64,000 nt of DNA from assembly GCA_023954015.1 (NCBI GenBank), contig JAMLIS010000001.1, forward strand, positions 345,856-409,855, given 5' to 3'. The notes below the pieces were generated by a model. The model was not told where the DNA came from and did not search any database. It worked only from the letters and a program-made list of their open reading frames with translations. Positions 29,906 to 41,328 of the stretch are shown in pieces. This DNA comes from Burkholderiaceae bacterium (GTDB taxonomy: Bacteria > Pseudomonadota > Gammaproteobacteria > Burkholderiales > Burkholderiaceae_E). The position numbers and the translations under genes were made by a program. Each line of letters starts with the position of its first letter. The first letter of the stretch is position 1.

Positions 29906-31276
29906 TCAGAGCGCCACGTCCACGGTCTCGCCGTGCTCGGGCACGCGCGCGCGCCAGCCGAGTTCGTCGGCGATGCGATGGCGCAACCGGTCGGCCGCCT
30001 CGGGCTCGCCGTGCACCACGTAGACCTGTTGCGGCGCTCGGTGCAGCCGGCGCATCCAGCCGAGCAGCTCGTCGGCGTCGGCGTGCGCCGAGAACCCGTC
30101 GAGCTGCGTGACCGACGCATTCACCGGATGCCACGCCCCGTGGATCTTCACCTCGCGCGCCCCGCCCACCAGATGCGCGCCGCGCGTGCCGCCCGCCTGG
30201 AAGCCGGCGAAGACGACGTGGTTCGCCGGATCGGGCAGCAGGCGCTTCAGGTGATGCAGCACGCGCCCGCCGGTGGCCATCCCGCTGGCCGAGATCAGGA
30301 TCGACGGAACGCGCACTTGCGCGAGGCGCTTCGACTCCTCGGGCGTGTTCACGAAGCGGGCGCCACGATAGATGGCCTCGCACTCGGCGTCGCTCAGGCG
30401 GTGATCGCCGTTGAAACGCCGGTACAGGCGCGTCGCGTCGATCGCCATCGGACTGTCGAGATAGACCGGCAGCGCGGGAATCGATCCGGACTCGCGCAGG
30501 CGATGCAGCGCGACGAGCAGCGATTGCGCGCGCCCGACGGCAAACGACGGAATCAGCACCGTCCCGCCGCGTGCGGCGGTGTCGCGCACGACGCGCGCCA
30601 GTTGCGCGAGCGCCTCGTCGATATCCCCGTGGCGTCGATCGCCGTAGGTGGATTCGATGACCAGCGTGTCGGCGAACTGCGGCACCTGCGGCGCGCGCAT
30701 CACGAGGTCTTCCTCGCGTCCGATGTCGCCGCTGAAGACGAGCGTGCGGCCGTTTCGCTGCAGGACGACGCTGGCTGCGCCGAGCAGATGCCCGGCGGGG
30801 ACGAAGCGCGCACTGATCGAGTCGGTTTCGCCGAGCGCGAACGGCACGCCGAAACGCTCGGTGCGGAACCCTGCCAGCGCGCGCTCGGCGTCGGCAGTCT
30901 CGTACAGCGCAAGCGCAGGCGCGTGCTTCGAGTAGCCGTGCCGGTTGGCGAACTCGGCCTCCTCCTCCTGCAGGCGGGCGCTGTCGCGCAACAGGATCCC
31001 GGCGAGCTCGCGCGTGCCCTCGGTGGCGAACACCGGTCCGCGAAAACCTTCGCGCACGAGCGCGGGCAGCCAGCCGGAATGGTCGAGGTGCGCATGCGTG
31101 AGCAGCACGGCGTCGATCGACGCGGGCGCAGCCGGGAAAGGCGACCAGTTGCGCTGGCGCAGCTTCTTGAAACCCTGGAACAGCCCGCAGTCGACGAGGA
31201 ACTTCGCCGCGCCGGTCTCGAGCAGGAAACGCGAACCGGTGACGGTGTCGGCAGCGCCGAGGAAGGCAAGCTTCAC
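29906..31276 (-). CDS. MBL-fold beta-CASP RNA-processing exonuclease-like protein
   Basis: A 456-residue cytosolic metallo-hydrolase. The zinc motif is H61-A-H63-L-D65-H66 (LLTHAHLDHSG); further metal-site stretches are AGHLLGAASV, FSGDIGRE and, near the C-terminus, FSAHADADELLGWM and VVHGEP. The beta-CASP insert is indicated by VLIPSFAVGRAQSLL and SGMATGGRVLHHL. Close relatives are annotated as RNA exonucleases of the CPSF/RNase J superfamily, but the substrate here is not shown. It starts 19 bases after dnaJ on the same strand and may be read with the heat-shock genes. Confidence 0.9.
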   Translation of the reverse strand: MKLAFLGAADTVTGSRFLLETGAAKFLVDCGLFQGFKKLRQRNWSPFPAAPASIDAVLLTHAHLDHSGWLPALVREGFRGPVFATEGTRELAGILLRDSARLQEEEAEFANRHGYSKHAPALALYETADAERALAGFRTERFGVPFALGETDSISARFVPAGHLLGAASVVLQRNGRTLVFSGDIGREEDLVMRAPQVPQFADTLVIESTYGDRRHGDIDEALAQLARVVRDTAARGGTVLIPSFAVGRAQSLLVALHRLRESGSIPALPVYLDSPMAIDATRLYRRFNGDHRLSDAECEAIYRGARFVNTPEESKRLAQVRVPSILISASGMATGGRVLHHLKRLLPDPANHVVFAGFQAGGTRGAHLVGGAREVKIHGAWHPVNASVTQLDGFSAHADADELLGWMRRLHRAPQQVYVVHGEPEAADRLRHRIADELGWRARVPEHGETVDVAL

Positions 31277-31295
31277 GCGGCGCGCGCCGAAGGAA

Positions 31296-32408
31296 TCACT
31301 GGAAGAACTCCTTGACGCGATCCATCCAGTTCTTGGTCTGCGGACTGTGCTTCGGATCCTTCAGCGACGCGTCGAGCTCGCGCATCAGCTCCTTTTGCCG
31401 CTCGGTGAGCCGCACCGGCGTTTCGACGAGCACGTGCGCGTAGAGGTCGCCGGGATAGCTCGAGCGCAGCCCCTTGATGCCCTTGCCGCGCAACCGGAAC
31501 TGCTTGCCGGTCTGCGTGCCCTCGGGCAGTTCGATCTCGGCCCCGCCGTTCAACGTGGGAATCTCGACGACTCCGCCGAGCGCGGCCGTGGCCACCGACA
31601 CCGGCACCTCGCAGTGCAGGTCGTCGCCGTCGCGCTTGAAGACGTCGTGCTCCTTCACGTGGATCTCCACGTAGAGGTCGCCGGGCGGCCCGCCGTTGAT
31701 CCCCGGTTCGCCGTTGCCGCTGGAGCGAATGCGCATGCCGTCGTCGATGCCCGCCGGGATCTTGACCTCGAGGGTCTTGCTCTTCTTCACGCGACCGACG
31801 CCGTCGCAGTCGGTGCACGGATCCGGAATCACCTGCCCGCTGCCGCGGCACGTGGGACAGGTCTGCTGGATCGAGAAGAAGCCCTGCTGCACGCGCACCG
31901 AGCCCTGGCCGCCGCAGCTGTGGCAGACCTTCGGCTTCGTGCCGGGACGGGCGCCGGTGCCGTGGCAGGTTTCGCAGTTCTCCCAGCCGGGAACGCGAAT
32001 CTCCGAGGCATGGCCTGCGGCTGCCTGCTCGAGGGTGATTTCCATCTGGTAGCGCAGATCGGCGCCGCGATAGACGTTGCTGCGCCCGCCGGCGCGCTGC
32101 CCGCCGAAGATGTCGCCGAAGATGTCGCCGAATACGTCGGCGAAACCGCCGAAACCCTGCGCGCCGGCGAAGCCGCCGGCGTTCGGGTCGACGCCGGCGT
32201 GGCCGAAGCGGTCGTAGGCCTCGCGCTTGGCCGGGTCCGACAGCATCTCGTAGGCTTCCTTCGCCTCCTTGAAGCGCGCCTCGGCATCCCGGCTGTCCGG
32301 ATTGCGGTCCGGGTGGTACTTCATCGCGAGCTTGCGATAGGCCTTCTTCAGCTCGTCGTCGGTGGCGGTCTTCGAGACGCCCAGGATGTCGTAGTAGTCG
32401 CGTTTCAT
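31296..32408 (-). CDS. dnaJ: Chaperone DnaJ
   Basis: A 370-residue type I Hsp40. The J domain has HPD at 32-34 ([10 protein letters not shown]), followed by a Gly/Phe region (about 75-105) and four zinc repeats: [24 protein letters not shown] and CTDCDGVG. It stimulates DnaK ATP hydrolysis and delivers clients. It follows dnaK with a 196-base spacer that holds a decayed element; no good Shine-Dalgarno site is seen, and the pyrimidine arm of the inverted repeat lies just upstream of the ATG. Confidence 0.98.
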   Translation of the reverse strand: MKRDYYDILGVSKTATDDELKKAYRKLAMKYHPDRNPDSRDAEARFKEAKEAYEMLSDPAKREAYDRFGHAGVDPNAGGFAGAQGFGGFADVFGDIFGDIFGGQRAGGRSNVYRGADLRYQMEITLEQAAAGHASEIRVPGWENCETCHGTGARPGTKPKVCHSCGGQGSVRVQQGFFSIQQTCPTCRGSGQVIPDPCTDCDGVGRVKKSKTLEVKIPAGIDDGMRIRSSGNGEPGINGGPPGDLYVEIHVKEHDVFKRDGDDLHCEVPVSVATAALGGVVEIPTLNGGAEIELPEGTQTGKQFRLRGKGIKGLRSSYPGDLYAHVLVETPVRLTERQKELMRELDASLKDPKHSPQTKNWMDRVKEFFQ

Positions 32409-32420
32409 TCGATGCAGGTG

Positions 32421-32447
32421 AAGGGAGAAGGGGAAAGGGAGAAGGGG
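32421..32447 (+). repeat. Purine-rich inverted repeat, dnaJ-side arm
   Basis: AAGGGAGAAGGGGAAAGGGA and onward to GAAGGGG on the plus strand. Its reverse complement matches the arm at 32576. The two could pair into a stem of about 25 bases in the dnaK-dnaJ message. Confidence 0.8.
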
Positions 32448-32458
32448 TCAGGACGCCC

Positions 32459-32572
32459 GCGTGCAAGCTCGACGAGCGTGTCGAGTTCGCTCAGCGACCC
32501 GGCAGAGATCGTCAGGAAACGCAGGAACTCGCGTGTGCTCGCTCGTGCATGCCCTGGCGCAATGTTCGAAGG
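32459..32572 (-). pseudogene. Four-helix-bundle (23S rRNA intervening-sequence protein family) remnant
   Basis: One open frame of about 38 codons in the dnaK-dnaJ spacer reads [20 protein letters not shown] then [18 protein letters not shown]. This is the conserved middle of the four-helix bundle family (S23/IVP proteins, related to Avd of retroelements), normally about 115-120 residues. The first and last thirds are missing, replaced on each side by the purine-rich inverted repeat arms. There is no start codon or Shine-Dalgarno site, so it is a decayed fragment. Confidence 0.75.
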
Positions 32573-32575
32573 GGC

Positions 32576-32603
32576 CCCTTGCCCCTTCTCCCTTCTCTTC
32601 CTG
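32576..32603 (-). repeat. Purine-rich inverted repeat, dnaK-side arm
   Basis: On the minus strand it reads AGGAAGAGAAGGGAGAAGGGG, mirroring the arm at 32421. It abuts the dnaK stop and a short palindrome AAGGGGCCCCTT at 32570-32581. Confidence 0.8.
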
Positions 32604-32604
32604 A

Positions 32605-34551
<1,947 letters not shown>

Positions 34552-34588
34552 TGTGATGTCCTCGATGAGAGAAACTGTTCGTTGCAGT

Positions 34589-34617
34589 AGATGCGACCGC
34601 GCAAGGCCGAATTCAAG
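34589..34617 (-). promoter_or_regulatory. Possible sigma-32 promoter for dnaK
   Basis: On the minus strand CTTGAA (34612-34617) is followed 14 bases later by GTCGCATCT (34589-34597), close to the heat-shock consensus CTTGAA/CCCCATnT but with a weak -10. Confidence 0.4.
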
Positions 34618-34639
34618 CGCGCACGCGCGTTCGCTTTCT

Positions 34640-35260
34640 TCAGTCCTGGACGACGGTGACGAGCGCCGGGCGCAGGACGCGATCGGCGATCAGGTAGCCC
34701 TTCTGCAGCACGTGCGCGACGTGCCCGGGCGCCACCGGCGGCTGCGTACCCGAAGCGGGAACCGTGGAAATCGCCTGGTGCAGGTTCGGATCGAACTTCT
34801 GTCCCCGCGGATCGATCTCGACCAGGCGGTTCTTCTCGAAGGCGCTGGCGAGCAGCCGCAGCGTCGCCCCGACACCTTCCTTCATGTTCTCGAGGTCGGG
34901 CGCCTCGGCGGTGAGCGCGAGCTCGAGGCTGTCCTTCACCGGCAGCAGGCTCTCGGCGAAAGCCTCGATGCCGAATTTCTGCGCCCGCGCGACCTCCTCC
35001 TGCGCGCGCCGGCGCACGTTCTCCGTCTCGGCGACCGCGCGCAGGTAGCGTTCGTGCGTTTCGGCGAGCCTGCGCTCGAGTTCCGCCGCGCGCGGATCGC
35101 CGCTGGCCATCTCCCCGGCATCGCCGCCGGCCGGGCGATCCGCCGCTTCGGCGGCGCCTCGGCCGGGCGAAGCGGTCGAAGGATTCGGTCGGCCGTCGTC
35201 GGACGAAGGTTGCTGCGTCGGCAGGTCGCCGTCGGTACGCGCAGGCGTGTCGGGTGTCAC
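34640..35260 (-). CDS. grpE: Nucleotide exchange factor GrpE
   Basis: A 206-residue DnaK cofactor. After an acidic/Pro-rich disordered N-terminus (about 60 residues) come the long coiled coil ([22 protein letters not shown]) and the C-terminal wing with [12 protein letters not shown] and [20 protein letters not shown]. The GTG at 35260 is chosen because GGAG lies 9 bases upstream; earlier in-frame starts would add Ala/Pro/Arg sequence covering the promoter. Confidence 0.95.
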   Translation of the reverse strand: MTPDTPARTDGDLPTQQPSSDDGRPNPSTASPGRGAAEAADRPAGGDAGEMASGDPRAAELERRLAETHERYLRAVAETENVRRRAQEEVARAQKFGIEAFAESLLPVKDSLELALTAEAPDLENMKEGVGATLRLLASAFEKNRLVEIDPRGQKFDPNLHQAISTVPASGTQPPVAPGHVAHVLQKGYLIADRVLRPALVTVVQD

Positions 35261-35335
35261 TCGACGTTCTCCAGGGTTCGGGTTCGACTCGGCCGGACGC
35301 GCCGCAGCGGGAGCGGCGGAGCCGGCAAAGAGTCG

Positions 35336-35363
35336 ATTTCGGGGCACCGACTGCCGATTTCAA
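35336..35363 (-). promoter_or_regulatory. Sigma-32 heat-shock promoter of grpE-dnaK-dnaJ
   Basis: On the minus strand TTGAAA (35358-35363), a 13-base spacer, then CCCCGAAAT (35336-35344), a good fit to the heat-shock consensus. It lies about 75 bases upstream of the grpE GTG, in the gap shared with the divergent LysM gene. No CIRCE (HrcA) operator is seen nearby. Confidence 0.65.
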
Positions 35364-35500
35364 CCCCGGCCGTCGTCGGCCGCGACGCCTTTTCCGAGCC
35401 CGGCCGCACGGACACCGGGCTTTCGCCGCGGACGGCGCCGGTCTTCGGGTACGCTCGTTGCCGTTCCGTTCCGGAACGTCACGAGCAAACGGAGAATCGA

Positions 35501-35977
35501 ATGGGCGTGTTGTCTTTCATCCGGGAAGCCGGCGAGAAACTGTTCGGAACCGGGGAAGCGAAGGCCGCGGCCGGCGATCCGGGCGAGGCGAACCGCAAGG
35601 CGGCCCAGGCGATCACCGACTACATCGCGGCGATGAAGCTCGGCGCCGAGAACCTGGACGTCGCGTACGACGGAGCAAGCGAGACGGTCACCGTCTCGGG
35701 CACGGTCGCCGACCAGGCGACGCGCGAGAAGATCCTGCTGTGCTGCGGCAACGTCGCCGGCGTGCAGCAGGTCGTCGACCGGATGACGGTGAAGAATCCG
35801 CAGCCGGAAGCGAAGTACCACACGGTCGTCAAGGGCGACACGCTGTCGAAGATCGCCAGGGCGCAATACGGCGACGCCAACGCCTACATGCGCATCTTCG
35901 ACGCGAACAAGCCGATGCTGAAGGATCCGGACAGGATCTATCCGGGGCAGGTGCTGCGCATTCCGCCCGCGTCCTGA
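35501..35977 (+). CDS. BON and LysM domain protein (YgaU/Kbp-like)
   Basis: A 158-residue cytoplasmic protein. It begins MGVLSFIREAGEKLFG as E. coli YgaU (Kbp, a potassium-binding protein) does. Residues about 35-95 are a BON domain (VTVSGTVADQATREKILL) and about 105-155 a LysM domain (YHTVVKGDTLSKIARAQYGD, YPGQVLRIPP). No signal peptide is present. GGAGA precedes the start. It is divergent from grpE and converges on hemH with 24 bases between stops. Confidence 0.92.
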   Translation: MGVLSFIREAGEKLFGTGEAKAAAGDPGEANRKAAQAITDYIAAMKLGAENLDVAYDGASETVTVSGTVADQATREKILLCCGNVAGVQQVVDRMTVKNPQPEAKYHTVVKGDTLSKIARAQYGDANAYMRIFDANKPMLKDPDRIYPGQVLRIPPAS

Positions 35978-36001
35978 GCATGCGGCTCCGGCACGGCGGC
36001 C

Positions 36002-37045
36002 TCACCGTGCCGGCGCATCGGGGCCGTTCTGCCAGCCCTGCAGGTTGCGCTCGACGAGCGATGCGAGGGCCTCGATGAAGGCCGGCGTGTCGTTCAGTGC
36101 GGGGACATAGCCGAAGTCGAGGCCGCCGGCATCGAGGAACGCCTTGCGCGCCTCGATCGCGATTTCCTCCAGCGTCTCGAGACAGTCGGCGACGAAGCCC
36201 GGGCAGACGACGTCGACGCTGCGCACGCCGGCGCGCGCCAGTTCGACGAGCGTCGGCGCGGTGTACGGCTGGAGCCAGTCGGCCGGCCCGAAGCGTGACT
36301 GGAAAGTGACGACCCATTCGCCGTCGGCGAGGCCCAGGCGCTGCGCGAGGCGCTCGGCCGTCACGCGACACTGGTTCTCGTAGGGGTCGCCGAGCGCGAC
36401 GACCCGGCGCGGCACGCCGTGGAAACTGATCAGCAGCCGATCGCCGCGGCCCTCGCGCTCCCATCGGGCACGGACGCGGCTTGCGAGCGCTTCGACGTAG
36501 GCGTCGTCGTCGTGGAAATCGCGCACGAAACGCAGCGACGGCTGGACCCGCCAACCGCGCAGTTCGCGCGCGATCGAATCGAACGCCGTCGCCGTGGTCG
36601 AGGCCGAATACTGCGGATACAACGGCACGACGAGCAGGCGATCGAGGCCGCGCGTGCGCATCTCGCGCAGTACCGACGAAATCGACGGCGTGCCGTAGCG
36701 CATCGCGAACGCGACCTCGGGCAGGTATCCGCGTTCGCCGAGCGCTCCGCGCAGCAGTGCCGCCTGCCTGCGCGTGTACACGAGCAGCGGCGATCCTTCG
36801 TCGGTCCAGATCGCCGCGTACTTGCGCGCCGAACGCGAGGGCCGCAGCGGCAGCACGAAGCCGTACAGGATCGGCGTCCAGGCGAGACGCGGAAGCTCGA
36901 CCACTCGCGGGTCGCCGAGGAATTCTCGCAGGTAGCGGCGCAGCGCTGCAGCGGTGGGCGCATCGGGCGTACCCAGTTGCACGAGCAGAACGCCGGTGCG
37001 GGCAGCGAGGCTGCCCGTGCGCCCGCCCGGGGATCGAAGGGCCAC
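36002..37045 (-). CDS. hemH: Ferrochelatase
   Basis: A 347-residue enzyme that inserts Fe2+ into protoporphyrin IX, the last heme step. GVLLVQLGTPDAPT near the N-terminus, LLVVPLYPQYSASTT, the metal-site histidine in LLISFHGVPRR, and VVTFQSRFGPADWLQPYT with CPGFVADCLETLEEI are all family marks. It follows hrcA by 9 bases, so both are probably one transcript. Confidence 0.97.
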   Translation of the reverse strand: MALRSPGGRTGSLAARTGVLLVQLGTPDAPTAAALRRYLREFLGDPRVVELPRLAWTPILYGFVLPLRPSRSARKYAAIWTDEGSPLLVYTRRQAALLRGALGERGYLPEVAFAMRYGTPSISSVLREMRTRGLDRLLVVPLYPQYSASTTATAFDSIARELRGWRVQPSLRFVRDFHDDDAYVEALASRVRARWEREGRGDRLLISFHGVPRRVVALGDPYENQCRVTAERLAQRLGLADGEWVVTFQSRFGPADWLQPYTAPTLVELARAGVRSVDVVCPGFVADCLETLEEIAIEARKAFLDAGGLDFGYVPALNDTPAFIEALASLVERNLQGWQNGPDAPAR

Positions 37046-37054
37046 GAGCGAGCG

Positions 37055-38074
37055 CTATCCGTTCTGGCTGAGCGCCGAGGAAACCAGCCGGGCCGTGATG
37101 TCGACGATCGGAATCACCCGCTCGTAGGCCATGCGGCTCGGCCCGATGACGCCCAGTGTGCCGACGATGCGTCCGTCGGACTCGTAGGGCGCGACGACGA
37201 CGCTGAGCTGGTCCACGGGAAGCAGGTCGGACTCGCCCCCGATGAAGATCTGCACGCCCTCGGCGCGGCTCGAAGCGTCGAGCAGTTGCAGCAGGCCCGT
37301 CTTGCGTTCGAAGAGGTCGAACAGGCGGCGCAGTCGCGCGGTGCCGTCGTTGAGGTCGGCCAGCCCAAACAGGTTGCGCTCCCCGGCGATCACCAGCGGG
37401 TCGTCTCCTTCGGCGGGCATCCGGGTGCTCGCCTCGATCGCCTTGTGCATCAGGGCCGTGATGTCGTCGCGCAGCGACGCGAGCTCCGACTGCAGCCGGC
37501 GACGGATCTCGTCGAACTCGATTCCGGCGAAGTGCGCGTTGATGTAGTTCGCCGCCTCGACCAGCTCGTCGCGCGAATACTCGCGCTGGGTCGACAGGAT
37601 GCGGTTCTGCACGCCGCCGTCGGAGGTGACGATGATCAGCAGCACGCGCCGCTCGGACAGTCGCAGGAATTCGACCTGGCGGAACATCTTCGCCGGCCGC
37701 GGGGCCATCACGACGCCGGCGAAATGCGACAGGTTGGAAAGCAGCGAGGCGGCGACCGACAGCACCCGCTGCGGCTCGTCCGGATGCAGGCGGTCGTGCA
37801 GCTTCTCGGCCTCGTCGCCCTGCAGCGGCTCGACGACGAGCAGCGTATCGACGAAGAAGCGGTAGCCGCGCGGGGTGGGAATGCGCCCGGCCGAGGTGTG
37901 CGGACTGGTGATGAGGCCCATCTCCTCGAGATCGGCCATCACGTTGCGCACCGTGGCCGGGGAGAGGTCGAGCCCCGAATGGCGCGACAGCGTGCGCGAG
38001 CCCACCGGGTGGCCATCGGCGATGTAACGCTCGACCAGCGTCTTCAGGAGGATACGGGCGCGATCGTCGAGCAT
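37055..38074 (-). CDS. hrcA: Heat-inducible transcription repressor HrcA
   Basis: A 339-residue repressor. The N-terminal winged helix reads [20 protein letters not shown] and [20 protein letters not shown], then [19 protein letters not shown]. The rest is the GAF-like and dimer domains ([15 protein letters not shown] near the end). HrcA normally binds CIRCE inverted repeats; none is visible in this window, so its target (probably groESL) is elsewhere. A -10-like TACAAT lies 6 bases before the ATG. Confidence 0.96.
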   Translation of the reverse strand: MLDDRARILLKTLVERYIADGHPVGSRTLSRHSGLDLSPATVRNVMADLEEMGLITSPHTSAGRIPTPRGYRFFVDTLLVVEPLQGDEAEKLHDRLHPDEPQRVLSVAASLLSNLSHFAGVVMAPRPAKMFRQVEFLRLSERRVLLIIVTSDGGVQNRILSTQREYSRDELVEAANYINAHFAGIEFDEIRRRLQSELASLRDDITALMHKAIEASTRMPAEGDDPLVIAGERNLFGLADLNDGTARLRRLFDLFERKTGLLQLLDASSRAEGVQIFIGGESDLLPVDQLSVVVAPYESDGRIVGTLGVIGPSRMAYERVIPIVDITARLVSSALSQNG

Positions 38075-38080
38075 CCCTTC

Positions 38081-38086
38081 ATTGTA
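38081..38086 (-). promoter_or_regulatory. -10-like TACAAT six bases before hrcA
   Basis: TACAAT on the minus strand, then GAAGGG, then the ATG. A transcript starting at the usual distance would have almost no leader. Confidence 0.4.
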
Positions 38087-38203
38087 GGGGCGACGCCGGC
38101 CGTTGCAAGCCCGGTGCCCGAGCCGGGTCGGCCCTGCATCGGGTTGCCGATCGATTCGACGGCCGGCGCAGTGCGCGAACGCCGCGCGCGCCGTTGCCTA
38201 TGC

Positions 38204-38209
38204 TCTAAT
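38204..38209 (+). promoter_or_regulatory. -10-like TCTAAT six bases before nadK
   Basis: TCTAAT ends 6 bases before the ATG at 38216; the overlapping TATGCT at 38199 would leave a leader of about 5 bases. No Shine-Dalgarno sequence is present. Confidence 0.4.
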
Positions 38210-38215
38210 CGCCGG

Positions 38216-39109
38216 ATGCGGAACGCGTTCGAACGAGTCGCGCTGATCGGGCGCTGGCAATCGGAGGAAGTCGCCGAGGCGCTGTTCGCCATCGCCGCGT
38301 TCCTGCGCGCTCGCGGCGTCTCGGTCCTCGTCGAAGAGAGAACGGCCTCCGCCGGTGGCACGCGCGACTTCGCGGTGGCCGACATCGAGCGCATCGGCGA
38401 CGAGGCCGATCTCGCCATCGCGCTGGGCGGCGACGGAACGATGCTCGGCGCGGCGCGCGCGCTCGCCTGCCGCGAGGTGCCGCTGGTCGGCATCAACGCG
38501 GGACGGCTCGGCTTCATCACCGACATCGGCCTGGGTAGCTGGCGCGCGGCGCTCGGTTCGATCCTCGACGGCAACTTCGCTTCCGAGGAGCGAACGCTGC
38601 TCACGGCCCGCGTCGTGCGCGACCACGAAATCGTCTGGAGCGAGCTCGCGCTGAACGACGTCGTGGTCAACCGTTCGTCGCGTGCCGGGATGATCGAGCT
38701 GCAGGTCCACGTCGACGACCTGTACATGTACAGCCAGCGCGCCGACGGGCTGATCATTGCGACGCCCACCGGGTCGACCGCCTACGCGCTGTCGGCCAAC
38801 GGTCCCATCCTGCACCCGCAGGTGCAGGGCATCGTGCTCGTGCCGGTGGCGCCGCAATCGCTGTCGAACCGGCCGATCGTGCTGCCCGACGACGTGACGA
38901 TCACGGTACGCGTCATCGACGGGCGCGAGCCGCGCGTGGCCGGCGACATGCAGGTGTTCAACGACCTGCACGTGGGCGACGACATCGTCGTGCAGCGCGC
39001 TCCCTTTCGGACGCGCTTTCTTCACCCGCCCGACTACAGCTATTTCGCCACCCTGCGCGGCAAGCTGAACTGGCACGAGTTGCCCAGCCTTCGCGACCTG
39101 CAGCGCTGA
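38216..39109 (+). CDS. nadK: NAD kinase
   Basis: A 297-residue enzyme that phosphorylates NAD to NADP. The signature ALGGDGTMLGAAR holds the catalytic aspartate; GINAGRLGFITDI, ALNDVVVNR and the glycine-rich GLIIATPTGSTAYALSANGPI follow. It is divergent from hrcA, with 141 bases between starts, and 25 bases before recN on the same strand, an order common in proteobacteria. Confidence 0.97.
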   Translation: MRNAFERVALIGRWQSEEVAEALFAIAAFLRARGVSVLVEERTASAGGTRDFAVADIERIGDEADLAIALGGDGTMLGAARALACREVPLVGINAGRLGFITDIGLGSWRAALGSILDGNFASEERTLLTARVVRDHEIVWSELALNDVVVNRSSRAGMIELQVHVDDLYMYSQRADGLIIATPTGSTAYALSANGPILHPQVQGIVLVPVAPQSLSNRPIVLPDDVTITVRVIDGREPRVAGDMQVFNDLHVGDDIVVQRAPFRTRFLHPPDYSYFATLRGKLNWHELPSLRDLQR

Positions 39110-39134
39110 ACGCCGTCGTCCCCCGCCCTTCCCG

Positions 39135-40823
39135 ATGCTGCTGCGCCTGCGACTCGAGAACTTCGTCATCGTCGATTCGGCCGAACTCGTCTTCGAAGAC
39201 GGATTCACCGTACTGTCGGGCGAAACCGGCGCCGGCAAGTCGATCCTGCTCGATGCACTGATGCTGGCGCTCGGCGGACGCGCCGATGCCGGCGTCGTGC
39301 GCGAGGGCTGCGAGCGCGCCGACATCGCCGCGGAGTTCGCCAGCGACGAGGCGCTCGACGCCTGGCTGGGCGAACGCGAACTGCAGGGCGACCCGGGCGT
39401 CGTGCTGCTGCGACGCGTGGTCGACGCCCAGGGCCGCTCGCGCGCCTTCGTCAACGACCGCCCCTGCACGGCGGCGCTGCTGCGCGAGATCGGCGAGCGG
39501 CTCGTCGAGATCCACGGCCAGCATGCGTCGCAATCGCTGTTGCGCGCCGAAGGCCAGCGAAACCTGCTCGACGGCTTCGGCGGGCTCGACGCGCTCGCCG
39601 GCGCGGTCGCCGCCGCCTACGCCGAATGGCGCGAGGCGCTGCGCGCGCTGGAAGGCGCCGAGCAGGGCGCGCGCGAACTGGCGCTCGAGCGCGAGCGGCT
39701 CGAATGGCAACTGGGTGAACTCGAGGCGCTGCGCATCGAGCGCGACGAATGGGCGGCGCTCGAAGCCGAACAGAAACGGCTCTCGCACGCCGCGTCGCTC
39801 GTCGAGGGCGCCGCAGGCGCCGCCGATGCGCTCGCCGACAGCGACGACGCACTGCTCGCGCAGCTGCATCGTTCGTTGCAGCGCCTGCGCCCGCTCGTGG
39901 CGATCGACGAGGCGCTCGGCGAACCGGTGGCGATGCTCGACAGCGCTGCCATCCAGGTCCGCGAAGCGGTCTCGGCGCTGCGCGACTATGCCGATCGGGT
40001 CGAACTGGATCCGCAGCGCCTCGAGCAGGTCGATGCGCGCATCGGCGCGCTGTTTTCCGCGGCGCGAAAGCTGCGTCTCGCGCCGCAGGCGCTGCACGAC
40101 GAATGCGCGCAGCTGCGCGAACGCGTGCGCGCGCTCGATGCCGCCCAGGACGTCGACGCGCTGCGTGAACGGGCCGCGCAGCTGCGAAGCGCCTACGACG
40201 CGCTCGCCGCCCGCTTGTCCGCGCAGCGTCGCGACGCCGCGGCCCGGCTCTCCGGCGGCGTCTCGCGGCACATCGCCGCGCTCGGAATGAAGGACGGACG
40301 CCTGGAAATCGCCGTCGAGCCCACGCAGGCGTCGGCCTCGGGCGTGGACGCGATCGAGTTCCGCGTCGCCGCCCACGCCGGCGTTGCGCCGCGCCCGCTC
40401 TCGAAGGTCGCCTCCGGCGGCGAGCTGTCGCGCATCGCGCTGGCCATCACGACGGTCGCGGCGCAGGCCGACCCGGTGCCGACGCTGATCTTCGACGAGG
40501 CCGATGCCGGCGTCGGCGGCGCCGTCGCGCAGGCCGTCGGCGAGCTGATGCGCTCGCTGGGAAAATCCCGCCAGGTGCTGTGCGTCACGCACCTGCCGCA
40601 GGTCGCGGCGCAGGCCCATCGCCACTGGCGCGTCACGAAGAACACCGTCGGCGAGACGACCGTCAGCGTCATCGAGCCGCTCGAGCGCGACGCACGCGTC
40701 GACGAGATCGCCCGCATGCTGGGGGGCGTCGACATCACGTCGACGACGCGCCGCCACGCACGCGAAATGCTCGCGCTCGCGGGGCCTACCCGCGATTGCG
40801 CCGATGCTCGCAGTCGTCCTTGA
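39135..40823 (+). CDS. recN: DNA repair protein RecN
   Basis: A 562-residue SMC-like ATPase for double-strand break repair. It starts [20 protein letters not shown] with Walker [15 protein letters not shown] near residue 33. A long coiled coil (about 150-360) follows, then the ABC signature [14 protein letters not shown], Walker [14 protein letters not shown] and the switch histidine stretch [14 protein letters not shown]. Its last 38 bases overlap the 3' end of fur on the other strand. Confidence 0.97.
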   Translation: MLLRLRLENFVIVDSAELVFEDGFTVLSGETGAGKSILLDALMLALGGRADAGVVREGCERADIAAEFASDEALDAWLGERELQGDPGVVLLRRVVDAQGRSRAFVNDRPCTAALLREIGERLVEIHGQHASQSLLRAEGQRNLLDGFGGLDALAGAVAAAYAEWREALRALEGAEQGARELALERERLEWQLGELEALRIERDEWAALEAEQKRLSHAASLVEGAAGAADALADSDDALLAQLHRSLQRLRPLVAIDEALGEPVAMLDSAAIQVREAVSALRDYADRVELDPQRLEQVDARIGALFSAARKLRLAPQALHDECAQLRERVRALDAAQDVDALRERAAQLRSAYDALAARLSAQRRDAAARLSGGVSRHIAALGMKDGRLEIAVEPTQASASGVDAIEFRVAAHAGVAPRPLSKVASGGELSRIALAITTVAAQADPVPTLIFDEADAGVGGAVAQAVGELMRSLGKSRQVLCVTHLPQVAAQAHRHWRVTKNTVGETTVSVIEPLERDARVDEIARMLGGVDITSTTRRHAREMLALAGPTRDCADARSRP

Positions 40824-41226
40824 TGCAGGTGCCGTACAGCGACAGCGCGTGATCCTGCAGCTTGAAGCCGTGCTCGGCGGCGACGATCTGCTGGCGGCGC
40901 TCGATCTCGGCGTCGTAGAACTCCTCGACGCGGCCGCAGTCAACGCAGACCAGGTGATCGTGGTGCGAGCCTTCCTCGAGTTCGAACACCGCCTTGCCCG
41001 CCTCGAAGTTGCTGCGCTTGAGCAGTCCGGCCTGCTCGAACTGCGTGAGCACGCGATAGACGGTGGCCAGGCCGATCTCGTGGTGCTCGGCGAGCAATTC
41101 GCGATAGACGTCCTCGGCGCTCATGTGGCGCTGCTTGCCGTTCTGGAAGATCTCGAGGATCTTCATGCGCGGCGCCGTCGCCTTCAGCCCCATGCTCTTG
41201 AGTTCGGAAGTGATCGACGACGACAT
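40786..41226 (-). CDS. fur: Ferric uptake regulator Fur
   Basis: A 146-residue iron-responsive repressor. The winged helix has [16 protein letters not shown] and [17 protein letters not shown]; the metal-sensing part has [19 protein letters not shown] and [18 protein letters not shown]. It is divergent from bamE, as in many proteobacteria. The shared 102-base gap carries TATGAT/ATGATA (41289-41295), which can read as a -10 in both directions. Likely targets in this window are the bfd box and perhaps tonB. Confidence 0.97.
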   Translation of the reverse strand: MSSSITSELKSMGLKATAPRMKILEIFQNGKQRHMSAEDVYRELLAEHHEIGLATVYRVLTQFEQAGLLKRSNFEAGKAVFELEEGSHHDHLVCVDCGRVEEFYDAEIERRQQIVAAEHGFKLQDHALSLYGTCIKDDCEHRRNRG

Positions 41227-41288
41227 CGCAGTGGACCGTTGCGGCTCGGTTGGGGGCGCCGCCGCGTACAGCGGCGGCCTGCCCCCGT

Positions 41289-41294
41289 ATGATA
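41289..41294 (+). promoter_or_regulatory. -10-like TATGAT between fur and bamE
   Basis: TATGAT on the plus strand, about 34 bases before bamE. Shifted one base it reads TATCAT on the minus strand toward fur, so the two divergent promoters may overlap. Confidence 0.35.
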
Positions 41295-41328
41295 GCGGTT
41301 TCGATCGCGTGCCGACCCTTCGAAGCCC

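Noticed and set aside
38075..38215. CIRCE operator between hrcA and nadK
   Set aside because: No sequence resembling TTAGCACTC-N9-GAGTGCTAA is present.
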